Source: Bathymodiolus brooksi (taxonomy: Eukaryota; Mollusca; Bivalvia; Mytilida; Modiolidae). From it: DNA of 64,000 nucleotides. Positions 1 to 10,617 of this stretch are shown here, piece after piece; the stretch's first letter is position 1, and each line of letters starts with the position of its first letter. Under the pieces are notes generated by a model, which was not told where the DNA came from, searched no databases, and was given only the letters and a program-made list of their open reading frames with translations. Where the stretch lies: contig OY804577.1 in assembly GCA_963680875.1 (NCBI GenBank), positions 101,939,906 through 102,003,905 of the forward strand, read 5' to 3'. Position numbers and translations under genes: made by a program.

Positions 1-111
1 CTTCGCTATGCACGGCCAATCCATTTCGTATCGAGAGGCCTATTAAGCGGGAGTTTTAAATAAGAATAAAAGTGGAAAGTAAACCTTTTCAGCCAATATG
101 TTATATAGGCA

Positions 112-480
112 CTAGCTGCAATAATGTAGCTCCTGTGACAAACTTGTGTCTCGGCAGAGCTACAACGCGGTCCCATTCCTCACAATGGAGCAAAAAAAAA
201 GTTGCAGTTGAAACATAAAAACTCACTATTTACGCTTCAAACATTTCATTATAACTATTACTGATGATCCCAGTCCTTGTTAAATCGGTTTGGCTGAGAA
301 ATATATGCTTTTCAAAGGTAGCAACAACCTTGTTCAAATTTATCGATCGTTTTCCATAACCGGAAACTACGGAAGGCGGAGCTTTTCTAAATATGGTATT
401 TCTTACTACACGCATTCACGCCTAAATCGCCAAATATGGTATCGACATCCAAATAGTGAGGCCGGAAATGACGAAATTCA
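112..480 (-). repeat. Module copy 1 with short ORF ending NSYNEMFEA
   Basis: The minus strand of this stretch matches 11966-12340 on the plus strand over more than 300 bp. Both copies keep the same open frame (here about 230-415), with residues such as KAPPSVVSGYGKRSINLNK and the same terminal stop. Relative to the other copy there is a deletion of about 20 bp near 410. The conservation of frame and stop suggests a former 3' exon carried by a transposon. I do not recognise the protein. Confidence 0.55.
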
Positions 481-2238
481 AAATGTTCAGAGAGAAGCTT
501 TTTATTTTGTGGGAATTACATTCTAAAATACTGGTAGGTGATAAAAACTTGTTATAATAATGGACAAAGGGAAAGGTTATGTCTTATTATTGATAAATGC
601 AGGCGTCAGAAGCTCTGTAAGCGAGCGCAAAAAATCTCGGCGGCTGCTCCATTACGTGTAATGGCATCCCGTTATAACCCTTGCGAGTAAGAGAGCATTT
701 AGGGTTTTATTATTAGAACTATATAGGCACCAGAAAAAAAATGACGAACCTAGTGACATGGTAAGAATATTGTCTGAAATGAAAAAATGCACTTCAAGCA
801 TAAATTTTGACGGATGACCATTTAATCACTGAAAAGATCAGAGAGAAAGGGACACTAGTTATCATAAAGCAAAAAAATCTCCTTTTTAGGCTTGTCAGAT
901 AGGACTATACAGATATAAACATAACAACTTATGTCAAGCACTACATAAAATAATAGCAATTACAGTACATTTAAACAAACATGCAAAATAGATGTACTAT
1001 TGGCAATCACAAACAGCAATCCATGTGGCAAGTGCCTCTCTAGACAGCTGTTTGCAATCACCAACAGCAACTCAGTAGCAATAAAAAAGCAAAAATATGT
1101 TAAGAATAATCAATGATGGAAAAACATTTTGTATTTCTTCTCTGTTTAGGGAGTTACGTGTAAAATTCCAACTGTAATGGCCTTTGCAAAAAACATAGGA
1201 AAGAACAAAATATTCTTTAATTTACATGGGGGGGAGCATCAACTTTTTTGTCCCTAGGCTCATCACAAATAATTAATGACCCCCCCCCCCCCAAAAATAA
1301 TAAAAAAAAACAAGAAAAAAACCTCCTCTTAATGCAATTTCTGATGCCCAGTTTTGATTTAAACAGTTAAAATAAGTAAAACATGCAGGTATGCATTTTT
1401 AGTACTAAATGTTTCAATAAACCAATAAAAAAATACAACACAAATTTTGTCCCCCCCCCCCAAAAAGAGTACATTAGACCCAAAAATAATACGTGTCTAG
1501 GTACAAAAACATTTTTGTGAGTAATTACCCCCCCCCCCCCCCCCCCCCTTTTTTTTACATCCACAATTTTAGGTGTGTATTGTTCAAACTAGAATTTTTA
1601 TAATATTTCTTTCAGCTACAGAAAGAATTAAAGATCATAATTTGTTGCGATACTCATGAAAAGTTCTAATTATGTTATTTACCTGAAAAATAGAATGGAT
1701 ATGGGTAAATGTACATCATGTATATTGTACGTAAAACAAAATCCAACAACATACAAGGAAACAACCAGCTTCGCTTTTCTGCTTGAATCTTCAACAACAA
1801 ACCAATATATTTTTAGTTTAATAATATTTTATTGTACATAAACAATAGGATTGGACAGCAAGTTATACCAACTTATATGAAGTCCTCTCCTTACAAATTA
1901 TACACATGAATTAATGACAGCAAAACAAAACACAGACAATAGACATTTAAAATTTTTGACACTAGAAGAAAGTAAGTACAAGTGAAAAAGTGAAAAAGTG
2001 AAAAATTGCTGACATTAGCCCTAAAATCTTTTTGATTGATTTATAAAAGTTCGAACTTTTCCAAATATTTTGGAGTTGACGTCACAACATCATCTATTCT
2101 CTCCCCCCCCTTTCTCCAAAAAAAAAGAAGAAAAAAAAGTTCATCAACAGAGTCCTAGATTTAATCTGCCGTGTACTTCTCGTGCTTGTTCTTTGAAAGT
2201 TTTGCCAAAATAACAGTATTTTTGTTGAAACTTGTATT
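481..2238. other. Gene-free interior of the left TIR element
   Basis: AT-rich sequence with three long poly-C tracts and short A-runs. The few ORFs here are short, and the one over the C tracts is a poly-glycine artefact. I see no gene, RNA or regulatory signal I can support. Confidence 0.6.
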
Positions 2239-2310
2239 CTTTTATTCTTATTTAAAACTCCCGCTTAATAGGCCTCTCGATACGAAATGGATTGGCCGTG
2301 CATAGCGAAG

Positions 2311-2626
2311 AACAACAAAGTTCCGAAAATCTTTCCGACCAATGAAATAGCGCGAAACAAATTACGTTCGGCTGACCTCCTGAATGGGCACGAGTGGAGG
2401 AAAGTTGGATGTGTCGTCGAGAATAAACTTGAATTTCGTCAATAAATATTTGTTGTTCGTACGTATTTATAAACTAGATAGGAATGAAGGGAAATCATTT
2501 TTGAGACGAGGACAAGCGAAGGTCCTTTTTAAAACTGGCACGTTATTGTAAAATATCGAGTCGAAGCGAGGATTCCCTCTTTGTATTTTGACGATTGTTT
2601 CATACCTTTATGAATATATAAGTAAT
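2311..2626. other. Unassigned spacer
   Basis: Sequence immediately outside the TIR of the left element. It has no long ORF and no match that I can see elsewhere in the window. Confidence 0.5.
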
Positions 2627-2808
2627 ACGGCAGCTGGACCTAGAAACAAAAGTTAGTAGAACGAGAGAGTTGTAACACGAAATGTTGTAAAATATGGATA
2701 AATGGTTCAAAGATATACTTCCAGACAAAGATCCATACCATAATCGCGGGAGGGACCAAATGAGGAAAAAGGGGGGTCCGGAATTCGAGTGCCTGTGGTG
2801 AATACCCT
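2627..2808 (+). repeat. Module copy 1 with ORF starting MDKWFKDILPDKD
   Basis: About 180 bp repeated almost identically at 11521-11706, in the same orientation. It contains an ATG at 2694 opening a frame of about 36 codons (MDKWFKDILPDKDPY..., ending ECLW then TGA). The end reads TGTG followed by GTGAAT, which could be a 5' splice site, so this may be the first exon and 5' leader of a gene carried by a repeat. In the other copy the frame passes through a longer G tract. Function unknown. Confidence 0.5.
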
Positions 2809-3302
2809 AAACATACCAATTAACCATAAATAGCGTGGTTCGTATATTGGTCTCATGATTGTGGCATGGTAGGAATTCATCTAAACATATTTGTATACAT
2901 ATTTTTGCGCGATATAGTATAATACAGCATTTGTAACAAACGAAATTTAACCGTGCCAAGAAATTGCCTCCGGTGAAATTTTGCAAACACCCCACTGAGC
3001 CAATTACATGGATGATTACCATCACCTACTAATCTATGATAACTGTTGAAGATTGAAGCAATTCACATAGTAATCAACATATTTATAAATCTGAAAGTTT
3101 GACCCGTCTTAGATCAGCCAAGTAGCCTCTCAGTAATAAATAATTGTGTAGAAGGTTTTATTTCTGTTTTCTTTGTTGAAAAGAAAAGTTCTTTTAAACG
3201 ACGAGTTTCTGAATAAATATTTTAAGGACAGCATATATATATAAATATGATATTCTTATATTTACGCCATAGTTTACAAAATTGTTACTAAGCGACTAGC
3301 AT
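2809..3302. other. Unassigned spacer before the LINE
   Basis: AT-rich, non-coding, with a short (AT)n run near 3234-3250. I see no supported feature. Confidence 0.5.
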
Positions 3303-4606
3303 AAGTGTATGTTGTTGGATGAGTGGACCAAAATTCTTGACAAGGGTGGGAAAATTGACTCAGTATATATGGATTTTATGAAAGCTTTTGACAAAGTACC
3401 ACATAGAAGACTTCTGCATAAGATGCATAGGTATAAAATAAGTGAGAAAGTAATTAAGTGGGTAGAAAGTTTTCTTAACAACAGAACACAAAAAGTAATT
3501 GTAAATGGCACTGAGTCCAAATGCCATCATGTTACAAGTGGGATACCACAAGGTAGTGTCCTGGGCCCTATACTCTTCGTTATATATATCAACGACATGC
3601 CAGAGATGGTAGAGTCATCCACCTATCTGTTTGCTGATGATACAAAAATTTTCAGAGAAATTAGAGAGGAAAAAGATGAGAAAATGCTTCAAGCAGATTT
3701 AGATAACTTACAAAGCTGGTCAGATACATGGCTATTAAAATTCCACCCTAACAAATGCAAAGTGATGTCAGTTGCCAATAAAAGCGTGGACAAAGGAACA
3801 AAACACTATCACCTATATAATAACGATGGCAACAGAATTGAGTTAAAACAATCTGACGGAGAAAAAGACATAGGAGTATTTGTAGATGAAATTTTGTCCT
3901 TTAATAAGCACATACAAAATCAGGTGAACAAAGCAAACAGCATCATGGGATTGATCAGAAGAACTTATACATATTTAGATGAACAAAGCTTCAAATATTT
4001 ATTCCAAGCTTTGGTTAGACCTCATATTGAATACGCCGAAGCAGTCTGGTCTCCATTTAAAGTGGGGGATATTGAAAAAATAGAAAACGTACAAAGAAGA
4101 GCCACCAAACAAGTACCTACTTTAAAAAACATGGAATATAACGAAAGACTAAAGAAACTCAAGATGCCCACTCTGAAGTATAGAAGAATGCGAGGAGATA
4201 TGATAGAAGTATTTAAAATAATAAATGATATTTATGATCCTCTAACAACAGTGGATATGTTTGAACTAAACACAACTTCAAACACAAGGGGGCATAGCAA
4301 GAAGATGAAGATAAAAACAAGTAGACTGAATGTGAGAAAATATACCTTCGTCGTTAGAATTGTCGAAATATGGAATAGCCTCCCAGAATCAGTTATACAG
4401 GCAAAAACAGTTAAAAATTTTGAAATCGGCCTAGATGAGCACTGGAAGCACCAAGAGTGCAAATATGACTTTACGGCAAACATAAACATAAGATCAAATT
4501 CCGGAAGTGACGTAAAGTCGCGCATCAATGATGTGGATTTAGAGGCGGACATAGTGGCAACAAGCCAGCGTCCACTGTAGTTCCTATGGTATCCTATGGT
4601 ATAATC
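3303..4606 (+). mobile_element. 5'-truncated non-LTR retrotransposon (LINE), Jockey/CR1-like
   Basis: This copy begins inside the reverse-transcriptase domain, as expected for 5' truncation during target-primed reverse transcription. It ends shortly after the stop codon with two copies of a 10-bp unit (TCCTATGGTA), a short 3' tail repeat of the kind seen in CR1-like LINEs. The upstream endonuclease and the first RT motifs are missing, so the copy is not autonomous. Confidence 0.8.
3309..4580 (+). CDS. LINE reverse transcriptase, C-terminal 423 codons
   Basis: An intact open frame encoding most of an RNA-dependent DNA polymerase of a non-LTR retrotransposon. Visible motifs in order: YMDFMKAFDKVPH (RT motif with the first catalytic Asp, about residue 20), SGIPQGSVLGPILFVIYIND (about 78-98), and the catalytic LFADDTKIF (about 107-115). 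Then come the thumb and the LVRPHIEYAEAVW and VQRRATK segments typical of Jockey/CR1-like ORF2 C-termini. The ATG at 3309 is probably just an internal Met exposed by truncation. No stop or frameshift interrupts the frame, so the insertion is fairly young or only lightly decayed. Without the endonuclease it would be inactive. The protein family is certain; the exact clade is an inference. Confidence 0.85.
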   Translation: MLLDEWTKILDKGGKIDSVYMDFMKAFDKVPHRRLLHKMHRYKISEKVIKWVESFLNNRTQKVIVNGTESKCHHVTSGIPQGSVLGPILFVIYINDMPEMVESSTYLFADDTKIFREIREEKDEKMLQADLDNLQSWSDTWLLKFHPNKCKVMSVANKSVDKGTKHYHLYNNDGNRIELKQSDGEKDIGVFVDEILSFNKHIQNQVNKANSIMGLIRRTYTYLDEQSFKYLFQALVRPHIEYAEAVWSPFKVGDIEKIENVQRRATKQVPTLKNMEYNERLKKLKMPTLKYRRMRGDMIEVFKIINDIYDPLTTVDMFELNTTSNTRGHSKKMKIKTSRLNVRKYTFVVRIVEIWNSLPESVIQAKTVKNFEIGLDEHWKHQECKYDFTANINIRSNSGSDVKSRINDVDLEADIVATSQRPL

Positions 4607-5171
4607 TCAGTTTAAAATTTTTCATTTTAATTCAGAAGTCATAAGAAAATGAGTATAAAATTTGATTTGCTTTTTATTTTTTATTGTGTTTTAAACAAAA
4701 TTAGGATGAAAATTCACACAGATATTAGATATTACTTTTGGTTCGAGTCTATAATATTTACAAAAGCAAAGGTACCTTCAGGGTATTAAAATAAAATCTG
4801 CAAAACGTGCCTAAATTGTTTACGGGGTAAATTTCTATCACTGTTTAAAATTGTTTTAAATGCTATTTTATTACTAATTTCGTTTTAAGATTCTATTAAA
4901 GAAAATCATAATAAAATTCATAATATTTGTCACCTTAGTAAACCTCTTTTCTACTGGTACCATTATATTTATATAACATATAAACAAGTGCATACAGATT
5001 AAGAAACCAGTCTTACAACAAGTCAATAGAGGGAAAACAAATTATTTCCAATGTAAATATCAAAACTTTATACCGACGACTATCAACATGTGAGAACACA
5101 AAAAAGAATTGAACGCTGGTGTTTTCCCACAGACGATTCTAATTTTGCTGATCGATTGTATACAATGTGAC
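4607..5171. other. AT-rich spacer upstream of the 189-codon ORF
   Basis: No ORF or repeat that I recognise. It lies between the LINE 3' end and a TATA-like box and may include the promoter-proximal region of the downstream ORF. Confidence 0.45.
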
Positions 5172-5181
5172 TTATAAAAAA
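5172..5181 (+). promoter_or_regulatory. TATA-box-like element
   Basis: TTATAAAAAA lies about 90 bp upstream of the ATG at 5271, at a plausible distance for a Pol II start near 5200-5210 (TTTCACAATCTGAC). In such AT-rich DNA a chance match is quite possible. Confidence 0.3.
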
Positions 5182-5270
5182 GACTCCCCCTTTTTAGACT
5201 TTTCACAATCTGACAAGTGAATACTGTTATCTACTTTACTTCATGAGTATAATCATTTGCAAATTACGCT

Positions 5271-5840
5271 ATGTTTGGAGTAAGCTTGCCTAATACTGAA
5301 CATCAGCTAACTTTCCTTCAGCATCAGTATCAACAGCTTCAGCAGGAAAACATGTTTTATCAAACATGCATTAAAAACCAACAACAACTAGAAGAGCTGA
5401 AGGCAAAAAAAAATCCACGCACTCCTCCGGCAGAAAAAAAGAATCGGTGCACTCCACAGGCAACAAAAAACAACTATGTCTCTGCATCAGAATTACAAAA
5501 AACACCACCAACTTTAAAACCATATTTTGAGTTGAAGCACAGTGAAAGAGCCCACAGAAATATTGAAATTAAGAGAAATTTTTCTGAAGTGGCATCATCT
5601 TTATATAGTGACATTACATCAGTTAAAGTTGAGCTTGAGTTTCACAATGGAAAGAACAAATACTTCTACCCAAGGGCACCAGCATCAGCATCAGATGACA
5701 ACTCTGAGTTGAAATATTCCAATAGAATTAATGACAGAGATATAATACAACAAGTGCTTATGGTTAAAAAGAAAATACCGGAGAGGAAAGGGGGGGGGGG
5801 GTCAATCCCCGAAGCGCCTTTGCCTTTTGAGTCCGTTTAA
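5271..5840 (+). CDS. Orphan ORF, N-terminal Gln-rich coiled coil (189 codons)
   Basis: I do not recognise this protein. The first 50 or so residues are Gln/Glu/Leu-rich (HQYQQLQQENMF..., QQQLEELKAKK) and look like a short coiled coil. A Lys/Pro/Thr-rich basic linker with two similar segments follows (NPRTPPAEKKN and RCTPQATKN), then a mixed region to about residue 165. The last 20 or so codons run through a 12-base G tract (5790-5801) that gives GGGG. This is probably where an originally longer frame was broken or fused to other sequence, so the visible C-terminus is suspect. A TATA-like box precedes it. It could be the first exon of a host gene or of a transposon-carried gene; no transposase motif is seen. 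Confidence 0.4.
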   Translation: MFGVSLPNTEHQLTFLQHQYQQLQQENMFYQTCIKNQQQLEELKAKKNPRTPPAEKKNRCTPQATKNNYVSASELQKTPPTLKPYFELKHSERAHRNIEIKRNFSEVASSLYSDITSVKVELEFHNGKNKYFYPRAPASASDDNSELKYSNRINDRDIIQQVLMVKKKIPERKGGGGSIPEAPLPFESV

Positions 5841-6592
5841 CATTCACTATTCCGTCAGATTGTGCCCAATATAGTGTAGATTCAACACTACAATTGATTA
5901 ATAATTTCGAATACCGGAATAAGAGGTATACCCGATATCCAGAAAAGATTTATTTTTATTTACTTTTCAAAAACAAAGGCGGGGTTAAAGTGAATTATGC
6001 ATCATTGTTAGACTGTTTTTTTTGTCTTGTACCATTTTTACTACCAGACAACAGGTGCCTTTTTTTTTTTACATATTTGGATGAGTAATGTTTCCCCCAC
6101 TGAGTGTATTTATTTATTTAATTACCGTTTTAATCATGTTGATTAATATTTTTCTTTTAGGTTTATTCTTATAAATTATAATTTTAGTTGATATAAAACA
6201 GTATAAATTATTACTTCTTTCATTTTTTCTCTCTTCAACGGAACTTTTTCTGAAAACTCCCATTCTCCATAAAGTGCCGGAGTATTTCTATTTCTTGCCA
6301 TCTTTGAAATTATATATCTTAAATTTATGTGACACTTTACAACACTGATAAACAATAGCAATACCACTTCAGAATAGGTCAATCTTGTTATCATAAAACT
6401 TAATGAGAAGAAGGGAAGTTACTATGGAAACTTCGCCTGCTATTGGGTCATTAACTAATCTGTTTCAATGATTTAACTACTAATGAGTGCCGTAGGGGGT
6501 CGACCGGAATTTTTGGCTGGGATCTCTTGGCATGCTCAAAATGCAGATAATTCATTCCAAAAACATGATATTAAAACCGTGTAATCCGGTGT
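5841..6592. other. Unassigned AT-rich stretch
   Basis: Short chance ORFs only. I see no repeat structure until the GGCTATATAG array begins near 6593. Confidence 0.5.
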
Positions 6593-6835
6593 TATAGAGC
6601 CATTCCCCCCCCCCCCCCCCCGGAAAAATGGCTAGGGGGAAAAACTACTATAGGAGCGTTATAGAGCCATTTCCCCCCCATAGCCAGTTTTCCCCCCGGA
6701 AAAATGGCTATATAGTAGGATTTCCCCCCGGAAGAATGGCTATATAGTGGGATTTCCCCCGGAAGAATGGCTATATAGTAGGATTTCCACCCCGAAAGAA
6801 TGACTACATAGTAGTCCCCCTCTGAAAATGGCTTG
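6593..6835. repeat. GGCTATATAGT / poly-C tandem repeat array A
   Basis: Repeated units of roughly 32-35 bp built from a GGAAAAATGGCTATATAGT core plus a C-rich piece. The array starts with a 17-base C tract (6605-6621) and units degenerate toward 6830. The same unit family recurs at 9318-9525. Confidence 0.7.
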
Positions 6836-7264
6836 AATATTCAACTTAATTGCTCTGTTAAATTTTACTACCACTTCCCAGTGCCACTTTTGGTCGACTA
6901 TTAGTGTCGATGGGTTTACTAGCCAAGTAGCTTGTACATGGATGATCCAAATGACTTTGAATGGGCTTTCCCAAAAGCAAAAAATAGGGCATCTAATGGG
7001 ACATTATATGATACCCCACCACGTTTTGCATATTTTCAGTCTTGAAACGGCCATAACTTTTGAACCAATTATCCGATCAAACTAAAATTTGAACTGTATT
7101 TTATGGTACTAAACAAATGTAGAAAATCATTCAACACGTTCTAAAGGTATCATCTGGAAACCATCGGGGGACGGACAGACGGACACTCAACTGCAGAATT
7201 TTTCGGAGGCCATCACATAATACATATAAAAAGCAAAACATGGACATCTGTTACTATTCTTAAG
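6836..7264. other. Unassigned stretch, probably repeat-derived
   Basis: No gene. The segment GGACGGACAGACGGACAC near 7170 resembles the ends of several invertebrate repeats in this window, so this is likely a degraded mobile element. Confidence 0.4.
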
Positions 7265-7271
7265 GGGTACC

Positions 7272-8298
7272 AGGGGCGGATCCAGGATTTGTGGTCGGGG
7301 GGGGGGGCGTGAATAGGCGAGGGGTCTTAAGGTCCCCAGTGGGTCCAGGGCAGAGCCCTGGTAAGGGACACAGGGGGACAAAGCCCCCCTGAAGCTCTGA
7401 GGGTTTGAGGAATTACAGACATTTATTAGAACAATTTTGAATCAACCACACCATTTTTATCAGACCAAAAAAACTTGACTTTGAGTTTTAATTTTGTCGG
7501 ATAATTGTTAACAGTATGTTTTTGTCAGATTATAAGAACCTAAAGTAAAACTTTTTTTGAACAACCGTGATACGAATTGTTCAACTTATGACTGATCGAT
7601 CACGATATTTTAACCCTTCAAAGAACTTGGTTTAGTGTTAACGCATTCCTCATTTCACTAATTGGTCTGTACTTTCGATGCTTGTTCTTTCGGGTGGTTC
7701 TAGTTAATACTGCCCGTCCGGATGGAGCTTTTCTTTTCGTCGTTTGATTCATTCCTTGAAAACGTATGATTCGACCGTTCTTGTTTATAGACCAACGAAA
7801 GCGGAAATTGTCAATACATGAACTTGTTGTTGATTTCTGATTAGCTTACGTACAGTAACTAAATTAGATGATCAGAATTGTTTCATGCAGCATTAATGTT
7901 AACATATTCGCCTTTGTTTGTCTATAAACAAGAACGAATCATACGTTTTCAATGAAGAAACCAACAGCGAAACGAAAAGCTTCATCCGAACGGACAGTAT
8001 ACTGATCATTTATCAATGGGTAGAGCTTTTTAGAATGATATTCCAAATTTACTCCTAATATCATTACTATTCATTTTGACTTTTGAGCAGTTTCAGATAA
8101 GATTGCTGGCCTGCCACAGTAATAATAGGGATTCATTGTGGTCAAAATAACACAAGCTTTTTATCTTGACAAATTTAACAAAAAGTTGTTTGTTGAACTG
8201 CTTAATTAACATTGTATAACATATGCTTTTCAAATTTTAGGGGGGGGGGGGGGGGGGGGGGTGCGCACGCCCCGCACGCCCCCTCTAAATCCGCCTCT
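7272..8298. mobile_element. hAT-like non-autonomous element
   Basis: The ends are imperfect inverted repeats, AGGGGCGGATCCAGGAT at the left and ATCCGCCTCT at the right, resembling hAT termini. The flanks share the direct repeat GGGTACC (7265-7271 and 8299-8305), close to the 8-bp duplication expected for hAT. Inside is a second inverted repeat pair (about 7701-7800 with 7915-8005, sharing AACGTATGATTCG). A G tract of 22 bases lies at 8240-8261. No transposase ORF is present. Confidence 0.65.
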
Positions 8299-8862
8299 GG
8301 GTACCCATTTTATGTCCATATCTCACTAGTGGGAAGTTGGCCCCTAATAATAGCCCACAATAAATTGAGTGCGCTCGATGATTTAACGTAATAAACAAAT
8401 AAGCAATGTTATTTTGAGCTAGATTCACACTTTGTATTTGATTTCAAGATTTTTTTGGGAAATTCTGCACCTCAATCGATGGTTAAAATGCCCATGCTGA
8501 CTCATCAAATATATATTCTCCAGACATACGTATATTTCTTTTATATATCAGTTTTATTTTATTTTTAACTATACCCAAATTTATGCAGTTAGAAAATTAG
8601 TACCTAAATGTGCATATTTGTCACGGACTGAAATAAGATTAACTAGAGTGACTATAGTATGTTAGACTTTGCCTTTGGATTTTGAAAGACGAAATTAAAT
8701 CGCGAAATTGTGAAAGCGAAAACGCACAATCGAAAAAGCAAAAATTCTAAATTGCAACAGCGAAGAGGCGAAATCGAAATCATTTCTCCATTTTGCGTTT
8801 CAACCTTTTCAGGTTTTCGGCTCTCGCTTATTCGCGTCTTTTTTTTTGCATCTTCGCAAGCA
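8299..8862. other. Unassigned stretch
   Basis: AT-rich, then a short GCGAAA-rich low-complexity patch (about 8700-8790). No supported gene. Confidence 0.45.
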
Positions 8863-8940
8863 GGAAGGTGGCCGAGTGGTCAAGGCGCTGGACATTACAA
8901 TCAGGATGTCGACACCGTTGTGGGTTCGATCCTCATGTGT
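8863..8940 (+). repeat. tRNA-like SINE head or tRNA pseudogene
   Basis: An A-box match (TGGCCGAGTGG, 8869-8879) and a perfect B-box (GGTTCGATCC, 8923-8932) at Pol III spacing, resembling a class II Leu/Ser tRNA. The anticodon arm does not fold cleanly and there is no proper acceptor stem, so it is more likely the promoter head of a SINE, with its unique body running to about 9120. Confidence 0.55.
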
Positions 8941-9317
8941 GTCAAGGTTTCAAGGCACCTTCTCTAGCTCAGGGTTTCGCCGATTTTCCAGATTGAAATA
9001 TCGGGCTCCCCCCACAAGACTGGTGGCCTTGCGAGAACCCCATATCTGTAAAACGGTCGTTCATTTCGCCGTCGGAAAACTTGCCTTTAAGTTTACCATA
9101 CCTTCACATTCGCGTTGTGAGTTCGACCTACGATTAGGCTAGGTTTAAGGTAAGGTTTAAAATTAGGATTAAGTTAAGGCCTAGGTTTAGGGATAGTGTT
9201 GGACCGAGGGATTCGGTGAGGATTAGGCCTAAGGGTAGGGTAATGTCTAGCCTAGAGTTTGCATACTTTAAAGGTCTTGGTTGGGTAAGATTACGTCGAA
9301 GTCAGGTTTATGTTAAG

Positions 9318-9525
9318 ACGAGGGGGAAAATTGACTATATAGCCATTTTTCCGGGGGGAAATTCTACTATATAGCCACTTTTCCCCCTGTCAAAAACTGG
9401 GGGGAAAAATGGCTATGTTCAATGATATAGTCATTTTTCCGGGGGGGGGGGGGGAATGGCTATATAGTCAGTTTTCCGGGGGGGAAAATGGCTAGGGGGA
9501 AAAACTACTATAGGACACCGGCGTT
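9318..9525. repeat. GGCTATATAG / poly-G tandem repeat array B
   Basis: Same core unit as at 6593-6835 with alternating orientation, including a 14-base G tract at 9441-9454. The outer flanks of arrays A and B (CCGGTGTTATA and ACACCGGCGTTA) suggest the two may be ends of one larger, 2.9-kb structure. Confidence 0.6.
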
Positions 9526-9544
9526 ACATCTATTTTTCCTCTAA

Positions 9545-9913
9545 TATCTCGATTATTATGGAATTGTAAATTATCTATCTGTTATCGGTAATTTTGAGCA
9601 TAGGAGATGTTTAACTAAACTAAGAATCTCAGCACATCGTCTACATATTGAGACTGGTAGATACCAGGGTATCCCTCCACACCAAAGGTTGTGTGAGCAG
9701 TGCGACTCGGGAGAGGTAGAAGATGAAATTCATTTTCTACTTTGCTGCAGCAAATTTAGAGAGGAGCGACAACAGCTGTTCAAAACAATATCTCAATCGT
9801 GTAACAATTTTCTACAATTAAATCCTCGAGAAAAATTTTACTGGTTAATGACCTGTGAAGATGTATCAGTTTTGAAAGAGTTGTGTCACTTTATTTATAA
9901 ATACTGCAGATAA
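9545..9913 (+). pseudogene. LINE ORF2 C-terminal fragment with zinc-knuckle-like motif
   Basis: An open frame (KLRISAHRLHIETGRY..., then LCEQCDSGEVEDEIHFLLCC) typical of the extreme C-terminus of CR1/Jockey-type non-LTR ORF2 proteins, where a CxxC..H..C cluster follows the thumb. Only about 120 codons survive; the RT domain is absent, so this is a 5'-truncated, dead copy. It is a different family from the LINE at 3303. Confidence 0.7.
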
Positions 9914-10617
9914 TTTAAATAACTGAATAACACTGCTTCAATTTTATTAACAAAATCTACATATTAATGTCTAAAATATATTATTGTTTGTCTGCACTAG
10001 ACACGAGGAGGAATGCTCATTGCTAATCTTAGTAGATGCAATGCATTTCCTGAAGCACTGTCCCTTGGTGTCTGTTGCAGATAAACGATACATCTATTTA
10101 TTCCCATTTTAGTTTATTACTTGAACTGCTTGCTTTCCTGGAACAGACACGGGGAGAATCGAAATGCGATTCTTAAGCACCGTCCCCTGGTGTCTCCTCC
10201 AGCTAAGTAATCACAGTCCTTTCATCAAACACATGATGTTTTACTACTTGAACCGCTTGCTTTGCTGGATCAGACACGGGGAGAATCAAAACACAATTTT
10301 TAAGCATCGTCCCCTGGTGTCTCCTCCAGCTAAGTAATCGCATACATGTAGTCCATTCTTCAGCCATATGATACACTGCAACTATACATTACTCATTGCC
10401 TCTCCTCGGGTCGTGCTGCCGAACACGGCCTATTTATTTATTTATTTATATATTTTTTTGTAACATATATCATTTAAATAGTTAGAATTGTCTTGTTTAA
10501 AAACATATATCTCCATTCTGTATTGTTGTAACTGTTGATATAATTATGAATGTATATTTGTTATTGCCCCTTGAGGGACCCTAATTGGAATAAAATATTG
10601 TATTGTATTGTATTGTA
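9914..10617 (+). mobile_element. 3' UTR and tail of the second LINE
   Basis: Three diverged tandem units of about 130 bp (about 9998-10370), each with GACACGGGGAGAATC and CGTCCCCTGGTGTCTCC, follow the stop codon. The element ends in AATAAAATATTGTATTGTATTGTA, a polyadenylation-like hexamer running into ATTGT pentamers, a 3' tail type known for CR1/L2-like LINEs. Confidence 0.65.

Larger units (their letters stand above)
1..2310. mobile_element. TIR-bounded DNA element, left end at the window edge
   Basis: Bases 1-72 are the reverse complement of 2239-2310 with essentially no mismatches, so this is an element with terminal inverted repeats of at least 72 bp; the left arm may continue beyond the window. 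The interior is AT-rich with long poly-C tracts (1280-1292, 1451-1461, 1528-1548) and carries, near its left end, an inverted copy of a module also found at 11966-12340. No transposase is visible, so it looks non-autonomous. The superfamily cannot be assigned because the outer end and target duplication are not visible. Confidence 0.7.

Noticed and set aside
1367..1564. ORF with poly-glycine on the minus strand
   Set aside because: It exists only because of the poly-C tracts.
8863..8940. Functional tRNA-Leu or tRNA-Ser gene
   Set aside because: A and B boxes are good but the anticodon arm and acceptor stem do not form properly; a SINE head is more likely.
9122..9300. Interstitial telomere-like tract (TTTAGG-like words)
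   Set aside because: Words such as AGGTTTAAGG recur irregularly without a fixed 6-base period.
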